A stretch of 64,000 bases of DNA from an uncultured Spirochaetia bacterium (lineage in GTDB: Bacteria; Spirochaetota; Spirochaetia; SZUA-6; Bin103): contig CATQHW010000003.1 in assembly GCA_958296075.1 (NCBI GenBank), forward strand, positions 806,001 through 870,000, written 5' to 3'. Below are positions 45,435 through 56,985 of this stretch, in pieces. The notes under the pieces were generated by a model. The model worked only from the letters and a program-made list of their open reading frames with translations. It searched no databases and was not told the DNA's origin. Within the stretch, counting starts at the first letter, position 1. Every line of letters starts with the position of its first letter. Made by a program: the position numbers and the translations under genes.

Positions 45435-45581
45435 TCAGGAATTCGTGTGGACGAGGTAGTCACGGGCAACACGTGCGGGGTAGAGGTCAAGGCCGCCGAG
45501 GTGAAAGTAGATGGCGTTGCGGAACCTCTCGCGGTTGCGGAAGCCGCGCGCGACGTACTTCAGCTTCTGCACGTTAGCAAC
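45435..45581 (-). pseudogene. Transposase C-terminal relic (copy 2)
   Basis: Second copy of the same transposase tail, part of repeat unit 2, with the same end points relative to the VapC stub. Confidence 0.7.
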
Positions 45582-45669
45582 GCAGCTTGGTGCGATGCAA
45601 GGCTCCCCAGTGCGAGAGGCGGGAACGTTGACATGATTCGCGTAAGCCAATACCGTGGGCCGCCGAGTC

Positions 45670-46680
45670 ATGGCCGGCGAGCTCTCCAAGCCCCACGATC
45701 ACCTGTTCCGCTCCGTGTTCCGCGAGGAATCCGAGGCCGCCGGCCTGCTGCGCGCCCACCTGCCGGAGGCGGTCACCAGCGAATTGCGGTGGTCGAGCCT
45801 GCAGCGCCAGGACGCCAGCTTCATCGACGACCGGCTGCGCGCCAGCGAATCGGACCTGCTGTACGCGGTCCAGCGCAAGGCCGATAACGCACCGGCATGG
45901 CTGTACGTGCTGCTGGAACACCAGTCCACGCCGGACCCCTGGTTGCGGCTGCGGCTGCTGAAGTACAGTATCAGAATCTGGGAACGGGATCGGAAGCAGC
46001 ACCCCAACGAGGAGCACCTGCGCCCGATAGTGCCGCTGGTGTTGTATCAGGGCAGACACGGCTGGGGTCCGGCGCGCGAGTTCTCCGAGCTGTTTGCCGC
46101 CGCCGTGCGCGGTTGGCCGGGAGTGCCGCGCTATGCGCATCTGTTGCTCGACCAGACGAAGGTGGAGCCGGACGAGTTGCGCGGTGAGTTGCGCGGGCGC
46201 ATCGCGCAACTGGCGCTGATGGCGGCGTACCGGGCGAGTTGGCCGGTGATGCAGCGGTTGGTGCCGCTGCTGGCGGAGTTGGTGCAGGTCGGAGGAATCG
46301 ACGAACTGCGGCAGGTCGTAGTGTACTTGGCGGCCACGACGAAGGAGCCGGAACGCTGGAACAGATTCGCGGACGCGGTACGGCGAGAGGTACCGGGAGG
46401 TGGAGACCTGATGAACAAGACGACGCAGGAGATGCTTGAGATCTACGGCGAGATGAAAGAGCAGGAGGCTCGTCAGGAGGGCCGTCAGGAAGGCCGTCAG
46501 GAAGGCCGTCAGGAAGGCCGTCAGGAAGGTGTACTGATGACTCAGGTGCGAACCATCGAGGGATTGCTGGGCCGAGAGGTCCCGTGGTCCACGATAGAAG
46601 CGGCCACCGGAATCGACGAGGCCGCATTTGGGCGGCTCAAGCAGCAACTGGAGGCCGCCACCAGCGGCAAGAGCCAGTAG
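45670..46680 (+). CDS. Rpn-family recombination-promoting nuclease / putative transposase (copy C)
   Basis: 336 aa from the ATG at 45670, nearly identical to copy B over the nuclease core. The stretch from residue ~250 switches to the copy A type: NKTTQEMLEIYGEM followed by five RQEG repeats. The tail has its own substitutions (GLLGREVPW, DEAAFGRLKQQLEAA). The repeat number differs from A (four), so the RQEG block is changing length. Confidence 0.88.
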   Translation: MAGELSKPHDHLFRSVFREESEAAGLLRAHLPEAVTSELRWSSLQRQDASFIDDRLRASESDLLYAVQRKADNAPAWLYVLLEHQSTPDPWLRLRLLKYSIRIWERDRKQHPNEEHLRPIVPLVLYQGRHGWGPAREFSELFAAAVRGWPGVPRYAHLLLDQTKVEPDELRGELRGRIAQLALMAAYRASWPVMQRLVPLLAELVQVGGIDELRQVVVYLAATTKEPERWNRFADAVRREVPGGGDLMNKTTQEMLEIYGEMKEQEARQEGRQEGRQEGRQEGRQEGVLMTQVRTIEGLLGREVPWSTIEAATGIDEAAFGRLKQQLEAATSGKSQ

Positions 46681-46699
46681 CCTCACAATTCTGACGCAG
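46199..46699 (+). repeat. Partial third repeat (Rpn 3' half and short tail)
   Basis: Homology with the units continues through the Rpn copy C stop and a shared tail (CCTCACAATTCTGACGCAG). It ends at about 46699, just before the KAP NTPase gene and its ribosome-binding site. Confidence 0.85.
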
Positions 46700-46719
46700 A
46701 AGATATTGAGGGGACGCAT

Positions 46720-48066
46720 ATGGGAATACGTATTCGGGCGGCAGAAGTGGACGTACCCGACGATGACCCGTTCAAGAACGACTTGCTGGGCAGAAAGGAA
46801 TCCGCGGAAGTCCTCACACAACTCGTCGACGACATTGAAGGGCCATGCGTCATGGCTATCGATGCCGCCTGGGGCGCCGGTAAAACCACGTTTCTCAAGA
46901 TGTGGTCGCAGCATCTACGCAACGAGGGATTCCCGGTCGTCGAGTTCAATGCATGGGAGACCGACCATGCCGAAGATCCCTTCGTAGCCCTGGCTGTGGA
47001 GCTCAAGGAAGGGCTGAAAGCGTTTGGTGACGAATCGCTCAAGGAGAAAATCAAAGAGACGACGGAGGCCGCGAAACAGGTTGCTCTCCGTGCCATTCCA
47101 GGAATCATTCGGCTTGTGACCGCTGGCGTCCTGGATGTCCAACCGCTGATCGAGAAGGAAGCAGGAACACTGCTTGCTTCCTACGCGGAGAAGCGACTTG
47201 ACAGGTACAAGGATGATCAAGAATCTATCAATAGATTTCGGGACAAACTCCAGGAGATGGCCAACACATTGGCTCAATCCAAGAAACATCCGCTCATGGT
47301 CTTTATCGATGAGCTGGACAGATGTCGCCCATCCTACGCGGTAGCGCTCATTGAGGTAGCGAAGCATCTTTTCGGGGCAGACCATGTCGTTTTCGTGCTG
47401 GCGGTGAACCGTAGCCAACTGGCACACTCGATCAGCGCACTCTACGGAAGCGAGTTCGACGGCACCGGCTACCTGCGCAGGTTCTTCGATATCGACTTCA
47501 GACTCCCTGAGCCCGATCGGACGCGGTTCATTCGAGATATGTTGGATAGAATGCAGGTGAGAGGGGATGTTGATCTTCTGAACAAGTTCTTTGGGCTGTC
47601 ATACTTGAGTCTTCGACAAGTAGGCCAAGTGGTCCACCGTCTTGGTGTGGTGGCAGCGTCGTTGTCAAGTCGGGCTTTGACTGTCGCCACAGTGGCGTTA
47701 ATCATCAGGACGATTGACTCTGATCTCTACCGGCAATTCGTGCGAGGCGATCTGTCAGATCTAGAGCTTGTAGATGCCATATATAGGCGTGCCAGTATCA
47801 AAGATGAGCATTTCGAAGCATTCATTGTAATGGCTGCTAAAGAAATAAAAAGCAAAGGTATAAATAAGAGATATGATTCACAGATCGAATCACCGCTGAT
47901 CGATCGGTATCGCGAAAAGGGAGGTAGTAATCAGACTCCGGGCCATGCGGAAAACGTCATCGAGTTAGTGCAATACTACGAACAACGGTGTCCGTATCCT
48001 ATTGATAGGCGAGGATTTGGTTTCTTGGAGGTGGTTCGGCGGATAGAATTGTTGGCAGGTAGTTGA
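46720..48066 (+). CDS. KAP family P-loop NTPase
   Basis: 448 aa. Walker A IDAAWGAGKTTFLKMW (residues ~48-62), Walker B PLMVFIDELDRCRPSYA near 192-205, and the KAP-type flanking elements VVEFNAWETD and GYLRRFFDIDFRLP. Unlike many KAP ATPases there is no obvious membrane segment between Walker A and B. A strong GAGGGG precedes the ATG. KAP NTPases recur in defence islands and are thought to act as sensors or effectors at membranes. It stands alone here beside the Rpn array; GC is lower than average. Confidence 0.88.
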   Translation: MGIRIRAAEVDVPDDDPFKNDLLGRKESAEVLTQLVDDIEGPCVMAIDAAWGAGKTTFLKMWSQHLRNEGFPVVEFNAWETDHAEDPFVALAVELKEGLKAFGDESLKEKIKETTEAAKQVALRAIPGIIRLVTAGVLDVQPLIEKEAGTLLASYAEKRLDRYKDDQESINRFRDKLQEMANTLAQSKKHPLMVFIDELDRCRPSYAVALIEVAKHLFGADHVVFVLAVNRSQLAHSISALYGSEFDGTGYLRRFFDIDFRLPEPDRTRFIRDMLDRMQVRGDVDLLNKFFGLSYLSLRQVGQVVHRLGVVAASLSSRALTVATVALIIRTIDSDLYRQFVRGDLSDLELVDAIYRRASIKDEHFEAFIVMAAKEIKSKGINKRYDSQIESPLIDRYREKGGSNQTPGHAENVIELVQYYEQRCPYPIDRRGFGFLEVVRRIELLAGS

Positions 48067-48131
48067 TGAACGTTCGCGAATGACGCCGAAACGGCCGCCC
48101 GTGGTAGAAGCAGAACGTGACCCGACGGGGC

Positions 48132-48856
48132 TTACCACGCCAAGCTGACACCGCGTTGGCGCAGGTCTTCGCGGCGGCGTTCGTAGTCGGGCAGGACGCG
48201 GCCGACCGCCTGCCAGTAGTCGCGGCCGTGTCCGCGGTGGAGCAGGTGCACCAACTCGTGGACCACGACGTAGTCGACCAGGCGCATGGGGGCCTGGATG
48301 ATGCGCCAGTTCAAGCGGATGGTTCCGCTCCGGTCGCAACTCCCCCAGCGCTTCTGCTGATTGGCGATCACCACGTGCGGCATCGCGACGCCGGCCTTCG
48401 CGCGCCACGCCTCCACCCGTTCCGGCAGCCGCTCGGCCGCGTGCCGGCGGAACCACGCCACGAGGGTGGCGCGCACGTGCGTCGTCCGCTCAACTCCATC
48501 CGGCGCAGGCACGTACAGCCAGCCGCCGCGCAGCTTGGCTGCGTCGGTTTCCCCCGAATGAACCTTCAGGCGATAGTGGCGCCCGAGATACAGAACGCTC
48601 TCGCCGCTGACGAACTCGCGCGGCGCGGGCGGCGGGTCGTGAGACCGCACGTGCCGGAGCCGCTGCGCAATCCACGGGGCCTTTCGCCGCACGAGCGCGT
48701 CAAGCCGGCTGGTGGGAAACCGTTCCGGCGCCACGAGCAACACGCTGCCGTCAGGATCCACCGTTACCGCGACGGTCTTCATCCGCCGCCGGCTGCGGCG
48801 GATGGCGTACGCGAGTCGGGTTTCGCCCCAGGTAACGGCGGAGGTCTCGGTTGCGG

Positions 48857-48860
<4 letters not shown>
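48132..48860 (-). CDS. YgjP-like (DUF45) M48-type metallopeptidase associated with type I R-M
   Basis: 242 aa. The conserved ending contains QQKRWGSCDRSGTIRLNWRI and VVHELVHLLHRGHGRDYW, an HExxH zinc site with a downstream His. The GTG start overlaps the hsdR stop (GTGA), as is common for this family, which frequently follows hsdR. Its role in restriction is not settled; proteolytic control of the complex is inferred from linkage. Confidence 0.9.
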
Positions 48861-51870
<3,010 letters not shown>

Positions 51871-51874
<4 letters not shown>

Positions 51875-53193
51875 GCCGCCCTGGTGTCCGGGGTCACGCG
51901 GAGCTCGCCGGCCAAGAGGGCTGACATCAGGCCACTCTTGACAACCTGCAGCCCGTCCATGACCGCCTGGATCTTCTCGATGGCGTCGTCCTTTGACATA
52001 AGGATAGCAGCTATCTTGCGCTGCTCGGAAAGAGATGGCATATGAACTGGAAAGCCACGAACTGTTCGCTTCGATACTTCCAGGAACGTGCTGCCCGCCG
52101 CCAACCGCTTCAGTCGCCGTGCGTGATACTGAATCAGATAGTAGAGAAAGCCGACACAAGTCCTTCGTTCAGGCACAAGATTCTGGAAACCTTGATTCGT
52201 TGCCATCGCGACCCGATTGATAGCACACGCGCCGATGGTTGCTCGTGTCGTCATCAACAGCGAATTGGGAGGCAGAAGCGTCGCTGAGGAGCTTGCCAAC
52301 CCCGCGTCGGTGATCGACGAGGCCGTCTCCGAAATGATCCGCCCGGTGAGGCTGGTCACGTCGGTCGGTGTCGCCCAAGGCACGTCGCCGTTCCAGTAGA
52401 TTGGCCGGCTTCTGCTCGGAGTGCCTCCGCCGACAACTGCAGCAGCATCCGCGAGAGTCATGGCCATCCAGTCTTCCGGAATCTCTCCAATCTCGGTCTG
52501 CTTAAACCGCGTATGCCGTCCGGGCAGGCCTCGCGTGAACAATTCATGCATCAGGCCGCGCTTGACAACCTGCACTTGGTCGATAACCGCTTGAGTCTTC
52601 TCGAAGGCTTCGTCCACCGAAGAAAGGATCGCGGCAATCTTGCGTTGTTCGGGGACTGGGGGAAGTAGTATTCTTACGCGCTCGATATCGTGTCTGCGTA
52701 ATCCGAATCGTGTAATGCCATTCGCATACGTCTGGAACTGGCGTTTGGCTTTGCTCGTGCTAAGAGCATAATGGAGAAATTCTCCATCAAGAACAGATTT
52801 CGAGGGACGAAGAATTGCAAGGTGGTAGCCACAGACCAGATCGCGTACTCCCTCGCAAACCACTGCGGGGACACCAATATCATCAGGCGTCTCTGAATCT
52901 TTCGTTATGATTACGTCGCCGGCTTCCAATTTACAATTACCAATCTCCCGTTCAGTAGCCGTTGCCTCCATGTAGTCCATATCAGCTCGGATAACGCGAT
53001 GATTGTATACGTCAGCGTAGTTACAAAGATGGACTTTCTGCTCGCCTGGATTGGTCTTTTTGTCGACGCTGCTCAGACGCAGATCGACAACATCAGCTAA
53101 GCTTACGATCCGAGTCGGTGAAACAGGCTCACGCAATTGGCGCACAGGATTATCCGGCATTCCGCAGGATCCGGCGGCTCGCCGAGTGACCAT
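51871..53193 (-). CDS. hsdS: Type I R-M specificity subunit S
   Basis: 440 aa with two target-recognition domains, each followed by a conserved helix: PPVPEQRKIAAILSSVDEAF near 180 and SLSEQRKIAAILMSKDDAIE near 390. The linker GRHTRFKQTEIGEIPEDW introduces the second domain. It starts three bases after hsdM. TRD1 has a notably AT-richer sequence than TRD2, suggesting domain exchange. Confidence 0.93.
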
Positions 53194-53196
53194 AGA

Positions 53197-55029
53197 TCAA
53201 TATCCCAGCTCTGTCAGATAGCGGTTCATCGTCGCCTCGGCTGCGGCCCGCTCCCGCTCCAGCTCGCGGAGCTTCCGCACCGCAGCCGCGACGTCGATGC
53301 GTTCTTCCTCGTCCGAGGTGTCCACGTAGCGGCTGATGTTCAGGTTCCAGTCGTTCTGCTCGATCTCGGCGAGCGGCACCACCCGCGCGTACTTGTCCAC
53401 GTCGGCCCAGCCGTGGAACGTGCTGGCGATATGCGCGATGTCCCGGTCGCGCAGCCGGTTCTGGTTGCTGCCCTCGTCGAACTCGCCGGAGGCGTCGACG
53501 AACAGCACCTTGCCTCTGCGCGCCGCCGGTTTGTCGCGGTTCAGCACCAGCACGGACGCCGGGATGCCGGTGCCGTAGAAGAGGTTCGGGGCGAGGCCGA
53601 TGACCGCCTCGAACAGGTCTTCCTGTAGCAGGCCCTGGCGAATCTTCCCCTCGGCGCCGCTGCGGAACAGGACGCCATGCGGCATCACGACGCCGAGCCG
53701 GCCCTTGTCGTTCAGTACCGCCACCATGTGCTGGACGAACGCCAGATCGCCCTTGGTCTTGGGCGGCACGCCGAACCGGAAGCGCCCGTAGCCGTCGCTC
53801 TCGGCCACGTCGCGGCCCCACTCGTCGAGGCTGAACGGCGGATTGGCGATCACCCGGTCGTACAGCAGCAGTGCTCCTTCATCCACCAGCTTCGGGTCGC
53901 GGATCGTGTCGCCCTTCTCGATGCGGGCGTCCGGCAGCCCGTGGAGCAGCATGTTCATCTTGCAGATCGCCCAGGTGCCGAGGTTCTTTTCCTGGCCGTG
54001 AAGCGTCAGGTTGCGCGGGTTGCCCCCCTGCCGCTCGACGTGGTGGGCGCACTCGATCAGCATGCCGCCGGAGCCGGAGGTCGGATCGCAGATGCGCATC
54101 CCCTCGGTCGGCGCCAGCAGCTCGACGATCAGCTTGACGACCATGCGCGGCGTGTAGAACTCGCCGCCCTTCTTGCCCGCGTCGTCGGCGAACTGCTCGA
54201 TCAGGTACTCGTAGGCGCGGCCGAGCAGGTCGGGCTCGGCCATCCGGTCGTTGCGGAGCGAGACCAGGGAGAAGTGCTGGACCAGGCGCGCCAGCACGGT
54301 GTCGCGGTTGCGGGCGTCGCCGAGCTTGCGTTCGTCGTTGTAGTCGATGCCGGCGAGGACGCCTTCCAGCGCGCTGTTCTGCTCCTCCAACGCCGCGCAC
54401 GCCTTGTTCAGGGTCTCGCCGATGTTGGTGGCCCGCTGCTGGATGGCGTTCCACCGCGCCCGGTCCGGCACGAAGAACTGGTGCTCGTCCGGGTCGGTCC
54501 ACGCCACGGCCTTCTCCACTCCCTCGGCGACCAACTTCTCCGCCTCTTCCTCGAAGCGGTCCGACAGCCGCTTCAGGAACAGCAGGCCGAAGATGTAGGT
54601 CTTGTAGTCGCTGCTGTCGATCGATCCGCGCAGGATGTCCGCGGCCGACCAGAGGTGCTGTTCGAGCTGCGCCACGCTCAGTATGCCCGCCGCCGGCGCG
54701 GCCGTGTTCCGCGCCGGACGGATTGAGAAGGATGCGGCCGGTGACGCGCCCGGGCCGTTGCGCGTCGCTGCGGGAACCGGTGCGACGAGACGCGCGACGA
54801 GGTCCGCCTTCTTGCGGCCGGAATCGTCCAAGTCGAACGCCCGGCATAGCTCCTTCAGGCGCTCTCGGGAGAGGTTCAGCAGAATCGTGTCGACGCGGGC
54901 CGTGCGCGAGCGGGCCAGCGCGTCCACGAGTTGGGCCTTGACGCGGCGATCGGCAACCTGTAGCGCGTAGAGATCGACGCCGGCGCGCAACTCGCGGCTC
55001 GTCAGCTCAGAAAGGATGCGTCCGTGCAT
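53197..55029 (-). CDS. hsdM: Type I R-M methyltransferase subunit M, with SAP-like N-terminus
   Basis: 610 aa from the ATG at 55029. Residues ~50-80 (LLNLSRERLKELCRAFDLDD then GRKKADLVARL) resemble a SAP DNA-binding helix pair, an extra N-terminal module not in textbook HsdM. The HsdM helical bundle follows (LEQHLWSAADILRG), then FYTPRMVVKL, motif I CDPTSGSGGML and motif IV NPPFSLDEW, typical of N6-adenine methylation. The long upstream frame to 55443 is an artefact antisense/frame-shifted to the Rpn relic. Confidence 0.93.
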   Translation of the reverse strand: MHGRILSELTSRELRAGVDLYALQVADRRVKAQLVDALARSRTARVDTILLNLSRERLKELCRAFDLDDSGRKKADLVARLVAPVPAATRNGPGASPAASFSIRPARNTAAPAAGILSVAQLEQHLWSAADILRGSIDSSDYKTYIFGLLFLKRLSDRFEEEAEKLVAEGVEKAVAWTDPDEHQFFVPDRARWNAIQQRATNIGETLNKACAALEEQNSALEGVLAGIDYNDERKLGDARNRDTVLARLVQHFSLVSLRNDRMAEPDLLGRAYEYLIEQFADDAGKKGGEFYTPRMVVKLIVELLAPTEGMRICDPTSGSGGMLIECAHHVERQGGNPRNLTLHGQEKNLGTWAICKMNMLLHGLPDARIEKGDTIRDPKLVDEGALLLYDRVIANPPFSLDEWGRDVAESDGYGRFRFGVPPKTKGDLAFVQHMVAVLNDKGRLGVVMPHGVLFRSGAEGKIRQGLLQEDLFEAVIGLAPNLFYGTGIPASVLVLNRDKPAARRGKVLFVDASGEFDEGSNQNRLRDRDIAHIASTFHGWADVDKYARVVPLAEIEQNDWNLNISRYVDTSDEEERIDVAAAVRKLRELERERAAAEATMNRYLTELGY

Positions 55030-55136
55030 CGATCGGGGTACAGAATGCAGTCCCGTGAGCCGGTTGCCAAGTCTCGGTCCGACATCGGGGTCCGGCCGCC
55101 GATGCAGCACCAGGGCGGCGCGGGCGGTGGGCAGCG

Positions 55137-55438
55137 TCAGAGTACGTTGCCCTTGAGGCCGCGGTAGGTCTGCTCGTCGATGCCTGTCGCGGACTGGATC
55201 ACCGGCCACCCGACCCCCGCCCGCAGGAGCGCGGCACCCACGGCTCGCCGCGCAGCGCCGGCGGAAACGACTCCGCCAGCTCTTCCGCATACCGCCAGCG
55301 ATGCCGGCCCTGATAGAACACCAGCGGCAGCACCGGGCGCAGGAACTCCTCGTCGGGATAGCTCCGGCGCCCAGCCTCCCAGATGCGGCAGCAGTAGCGC
55401 AACAGGCGCAGCGCCATCCAGCGGTCGGGGCGCGACTC
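55137..55438 (-). pseudogene. Decayed Rpn-family nuclease remnant
   Basis: One frame gives RPDRWMALRLLRYCCRIWEA, EEFLRPVLPLVFYQGRHRW and AEELAESFP, the middle of an Rpn nuclease. A second frame supplies the family C-terminus GWPVIQSATGIDEQTYRGLK to a stop at 55137. The N-terminal catalytic part and ~100 residues between the two pieces are missing. Sequence differs from the 44-46 kb array, so it is an older, separate Rpn copy. Confidence 0.75.
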
Positions 55439-55626
55439 TCCAACCGACGAAGGAGACATTCGGCGCTGGGCTACTTGGCGCCGGTCGCCTTCGAGGTCGC
55501 GCAGAGCGGGGCGGAGGCATGAGCCCTGCCGTGGTGGTGATCCGGGCCGCCGAAACCGGCCGGAATGAGCCTCATCGCAGCCGGCTGCGGCCTTGGGGGG
55601 ATGGCGACTCATGACGGAGTGTCGGC

Positions 55627-55647
55627 GACCGCAGGACTCCTGCGGTC
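55627..55647. repeat. Perfect 21-bp inverted repeat upstream of cas operon
   Basis: GACCGCAGGA-C-TCCTGCGGTC: ten-base arms with a single central base. It lies ~140 bases before csb1 and just beyond the Rpn relic. The one-base centre argues against an RNA hairpin and for a dimer-binding site or a mobile-element scar. Confidence 0.6.
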
Positions 55648-55732
55648 TGCTCGGCGGTCGTGCCCTGCTTGAGGTCAGGAAGTATGATACTATGGTCCAC
55701 TGGTTTGGATTGAACCGAACATCAACGAACTC

Positions 55733-55760
55733 TTGGTGCTATATTCAAATTCAGTATAGT
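55733..55760 (+). promoter_or_regulatory. Candidate cas-operon promoter
   Basis: TTGGTG at 55733 and TATAGT at 55755, 16 bases apart, inside an A+T-rich patch. GGAGG at 55774-55778 sits seven bases before the csb1 ATG. It is the only good sigma70-like promoter seen ahead of the closely packed cas genes. Confidence 0.5.
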
Positions 55761-55785
55761 CTCACCAATCCCCGGAGGTGGCCTG

Positions 55786-56985
55786 ATGGCCTGTACAATC
55801 AATCTCGAGTCGCTTCTCGCCGGCTGCGCGGCCGACTCATTCGATGCCGGTATACGCATCGACACGGAACTGGAGCCGTTGGCGGGGCCGGGCGGTCCGG
55901 TCAAACCTGCCGTGTACGAGGGCGGAACGTATCAGGAGGATCGCCGCTGGGCTTGCCCTGACGATCAGGAGCCGACGCTGGTGATCGTGATCGACAATGT
56001 TCCATCGCAGGCGAACCGCCTGGAAGAGGCCATCCGTCGTCATAGGGAGGCTGTCCAGGTGCCCGAGCTGGTGCTCGACCTCTCCGACATGAGCAATCTG
56101 CCGGCGCATCTTCCGCGCCGGCTTTCCAGTCTGGAGTTTCCGCACCGCAACGCAGATGCCTATCTCCGGGACGCCTTACTCGAAGGCGGGGATTTTATGA
56201 AGACCGACTTGGGACAGTCGATCTTCGGGGCCACGGCGCAGACGTGCGGGCCATTGATGGCGTGGTTCCCGCAAGCGCTGTTGTACGGATTCTGGCAATC
56301 ACACTTGGGAAAGAAGCGACAGAACACCAAACACGCACGAGCCTGGGTTTCGGAGATCATCGGCTGGAAGCCTGCGGCGACCAATACCAGGGTGCTCGGA
56401 CTGAAGGGTGACTCGCTGAATCTCAACATCGATGAGCCCATTACGTCGGATCCTGACGATCGTTTGATATGGGGCTTCGGCTCGGCTGATCAGGCTGACG
56501 GCGGCCGGAAGGACAAACTCTCTGAGATTGGTCACGGTCAGGTGCCGTTCATGGGCGACGAAGCGACCGCCGCGGCGGTATCGTTTTCGCGGGTGACACA
56601 GCGAGCGACAGTGTCCTTCGCCCAACTCCGGCGCGTCGCGCTGGGGGCTGGCTACTCTGCCGATGCAGATGCGGCCGCGCGTGCCGTCCTGGTGGCGCTT
56701 GGGCTGCACGCCCATGAGCTTGCCTTTGGCCGCGGATTCGCTCTGCGCTCGGGCGCAGATCTCAGGCCAAGTAACACCGCGGTAACGTGGCTGGGCAGCG
56801 ACGGCGATACTCCCCGCTCAATGGACGGCAGCAACGCCACCGCGTCATTGCTTCGCGACGCCGCCAACCACGCCAAATCCACCGGCGTACCGCTCGACGG
56901 TTGGGGAGAGCCGCCTTTGATACTCAAGCCGAAGGAAAATCTGCGGAAGGCCATCCTGAAATCGTGGCCTGATCTCCCGGACTGA
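55786..56985 (+). CDS. csb1: Type I-G CRISPR Cas7 (Csb1/GSU0053 family)
   Basis: 399 aa. Csb1-type features are an early conserved segment, the long run FMKTDLGQSIFGATAQTCGP leading to YGFWQSHLGKKRQNTKHARA, and VSFSRVTQRATVSFAQLRRV. Csb1 forms the crRNA-binding backbone of type I-G Cascade. Preceded by GGAGG. It overlaps csb2 by one base, so the effector subunits are coupled. Confidence 0.9.
   Translation: MACTINLESLLAGCAADSFDAGIRIDTELEPLAGPGGPVKPAVYEGGTYQEDRRWACPDDQEPTLVIVIDNVPSQANRLEEAIRRHREAVQVPELVLDLSDMSNLPAHLPRRLSSLEFPHRNADAYLRDALLEGGDFMKTDLGQSIFGATAQTCGPLMAWFPQALLYGFWQSHLGKKRQNTKHARAWVSEIIGWKPAATNTRVLGLKGDSLNLNIDEPITSDPDDRLIWGFGSADQADGGRKDKLSEIGHGQVPFMGDEATAAAVSFSRVTQRATVSFAQLRRVALGAGYSADADAAARAVLVALGLHAHELAFGRGFALRSGADLRPSNTAVTWLGSDGDTPRSMDGSNATASLLRDAANHAKSTGVPLDGWGEPPLILKPKENLRKAILKSWPDLPD

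Larger units (their letters stand above)
44534..46198 (+). repeat. Tandem repeat unit 2 (about 1.66 kb)
   Basis: Second copy of the same segment, starting in mid-Rpn copy B and ending in mid-Rpn copy C. Differences from unit 1 are mainly single bases, plus a replaced stretch in the Rpn coiled-coil region and two changes in the antitoxin operator. Confidence 0.9.

Noticed and set aside
52035-52399. Small plus-strand frames inside hsdS
   Set aside because: Antisense to the second recognition domain of hsdS; no independent support.
55030-55443. N-terminal extension of hsdM to 55443
   Set aside because: Codons before 55029 are an out-of-frame reading of the Rpn relic, and their protein lacks hsdM character.
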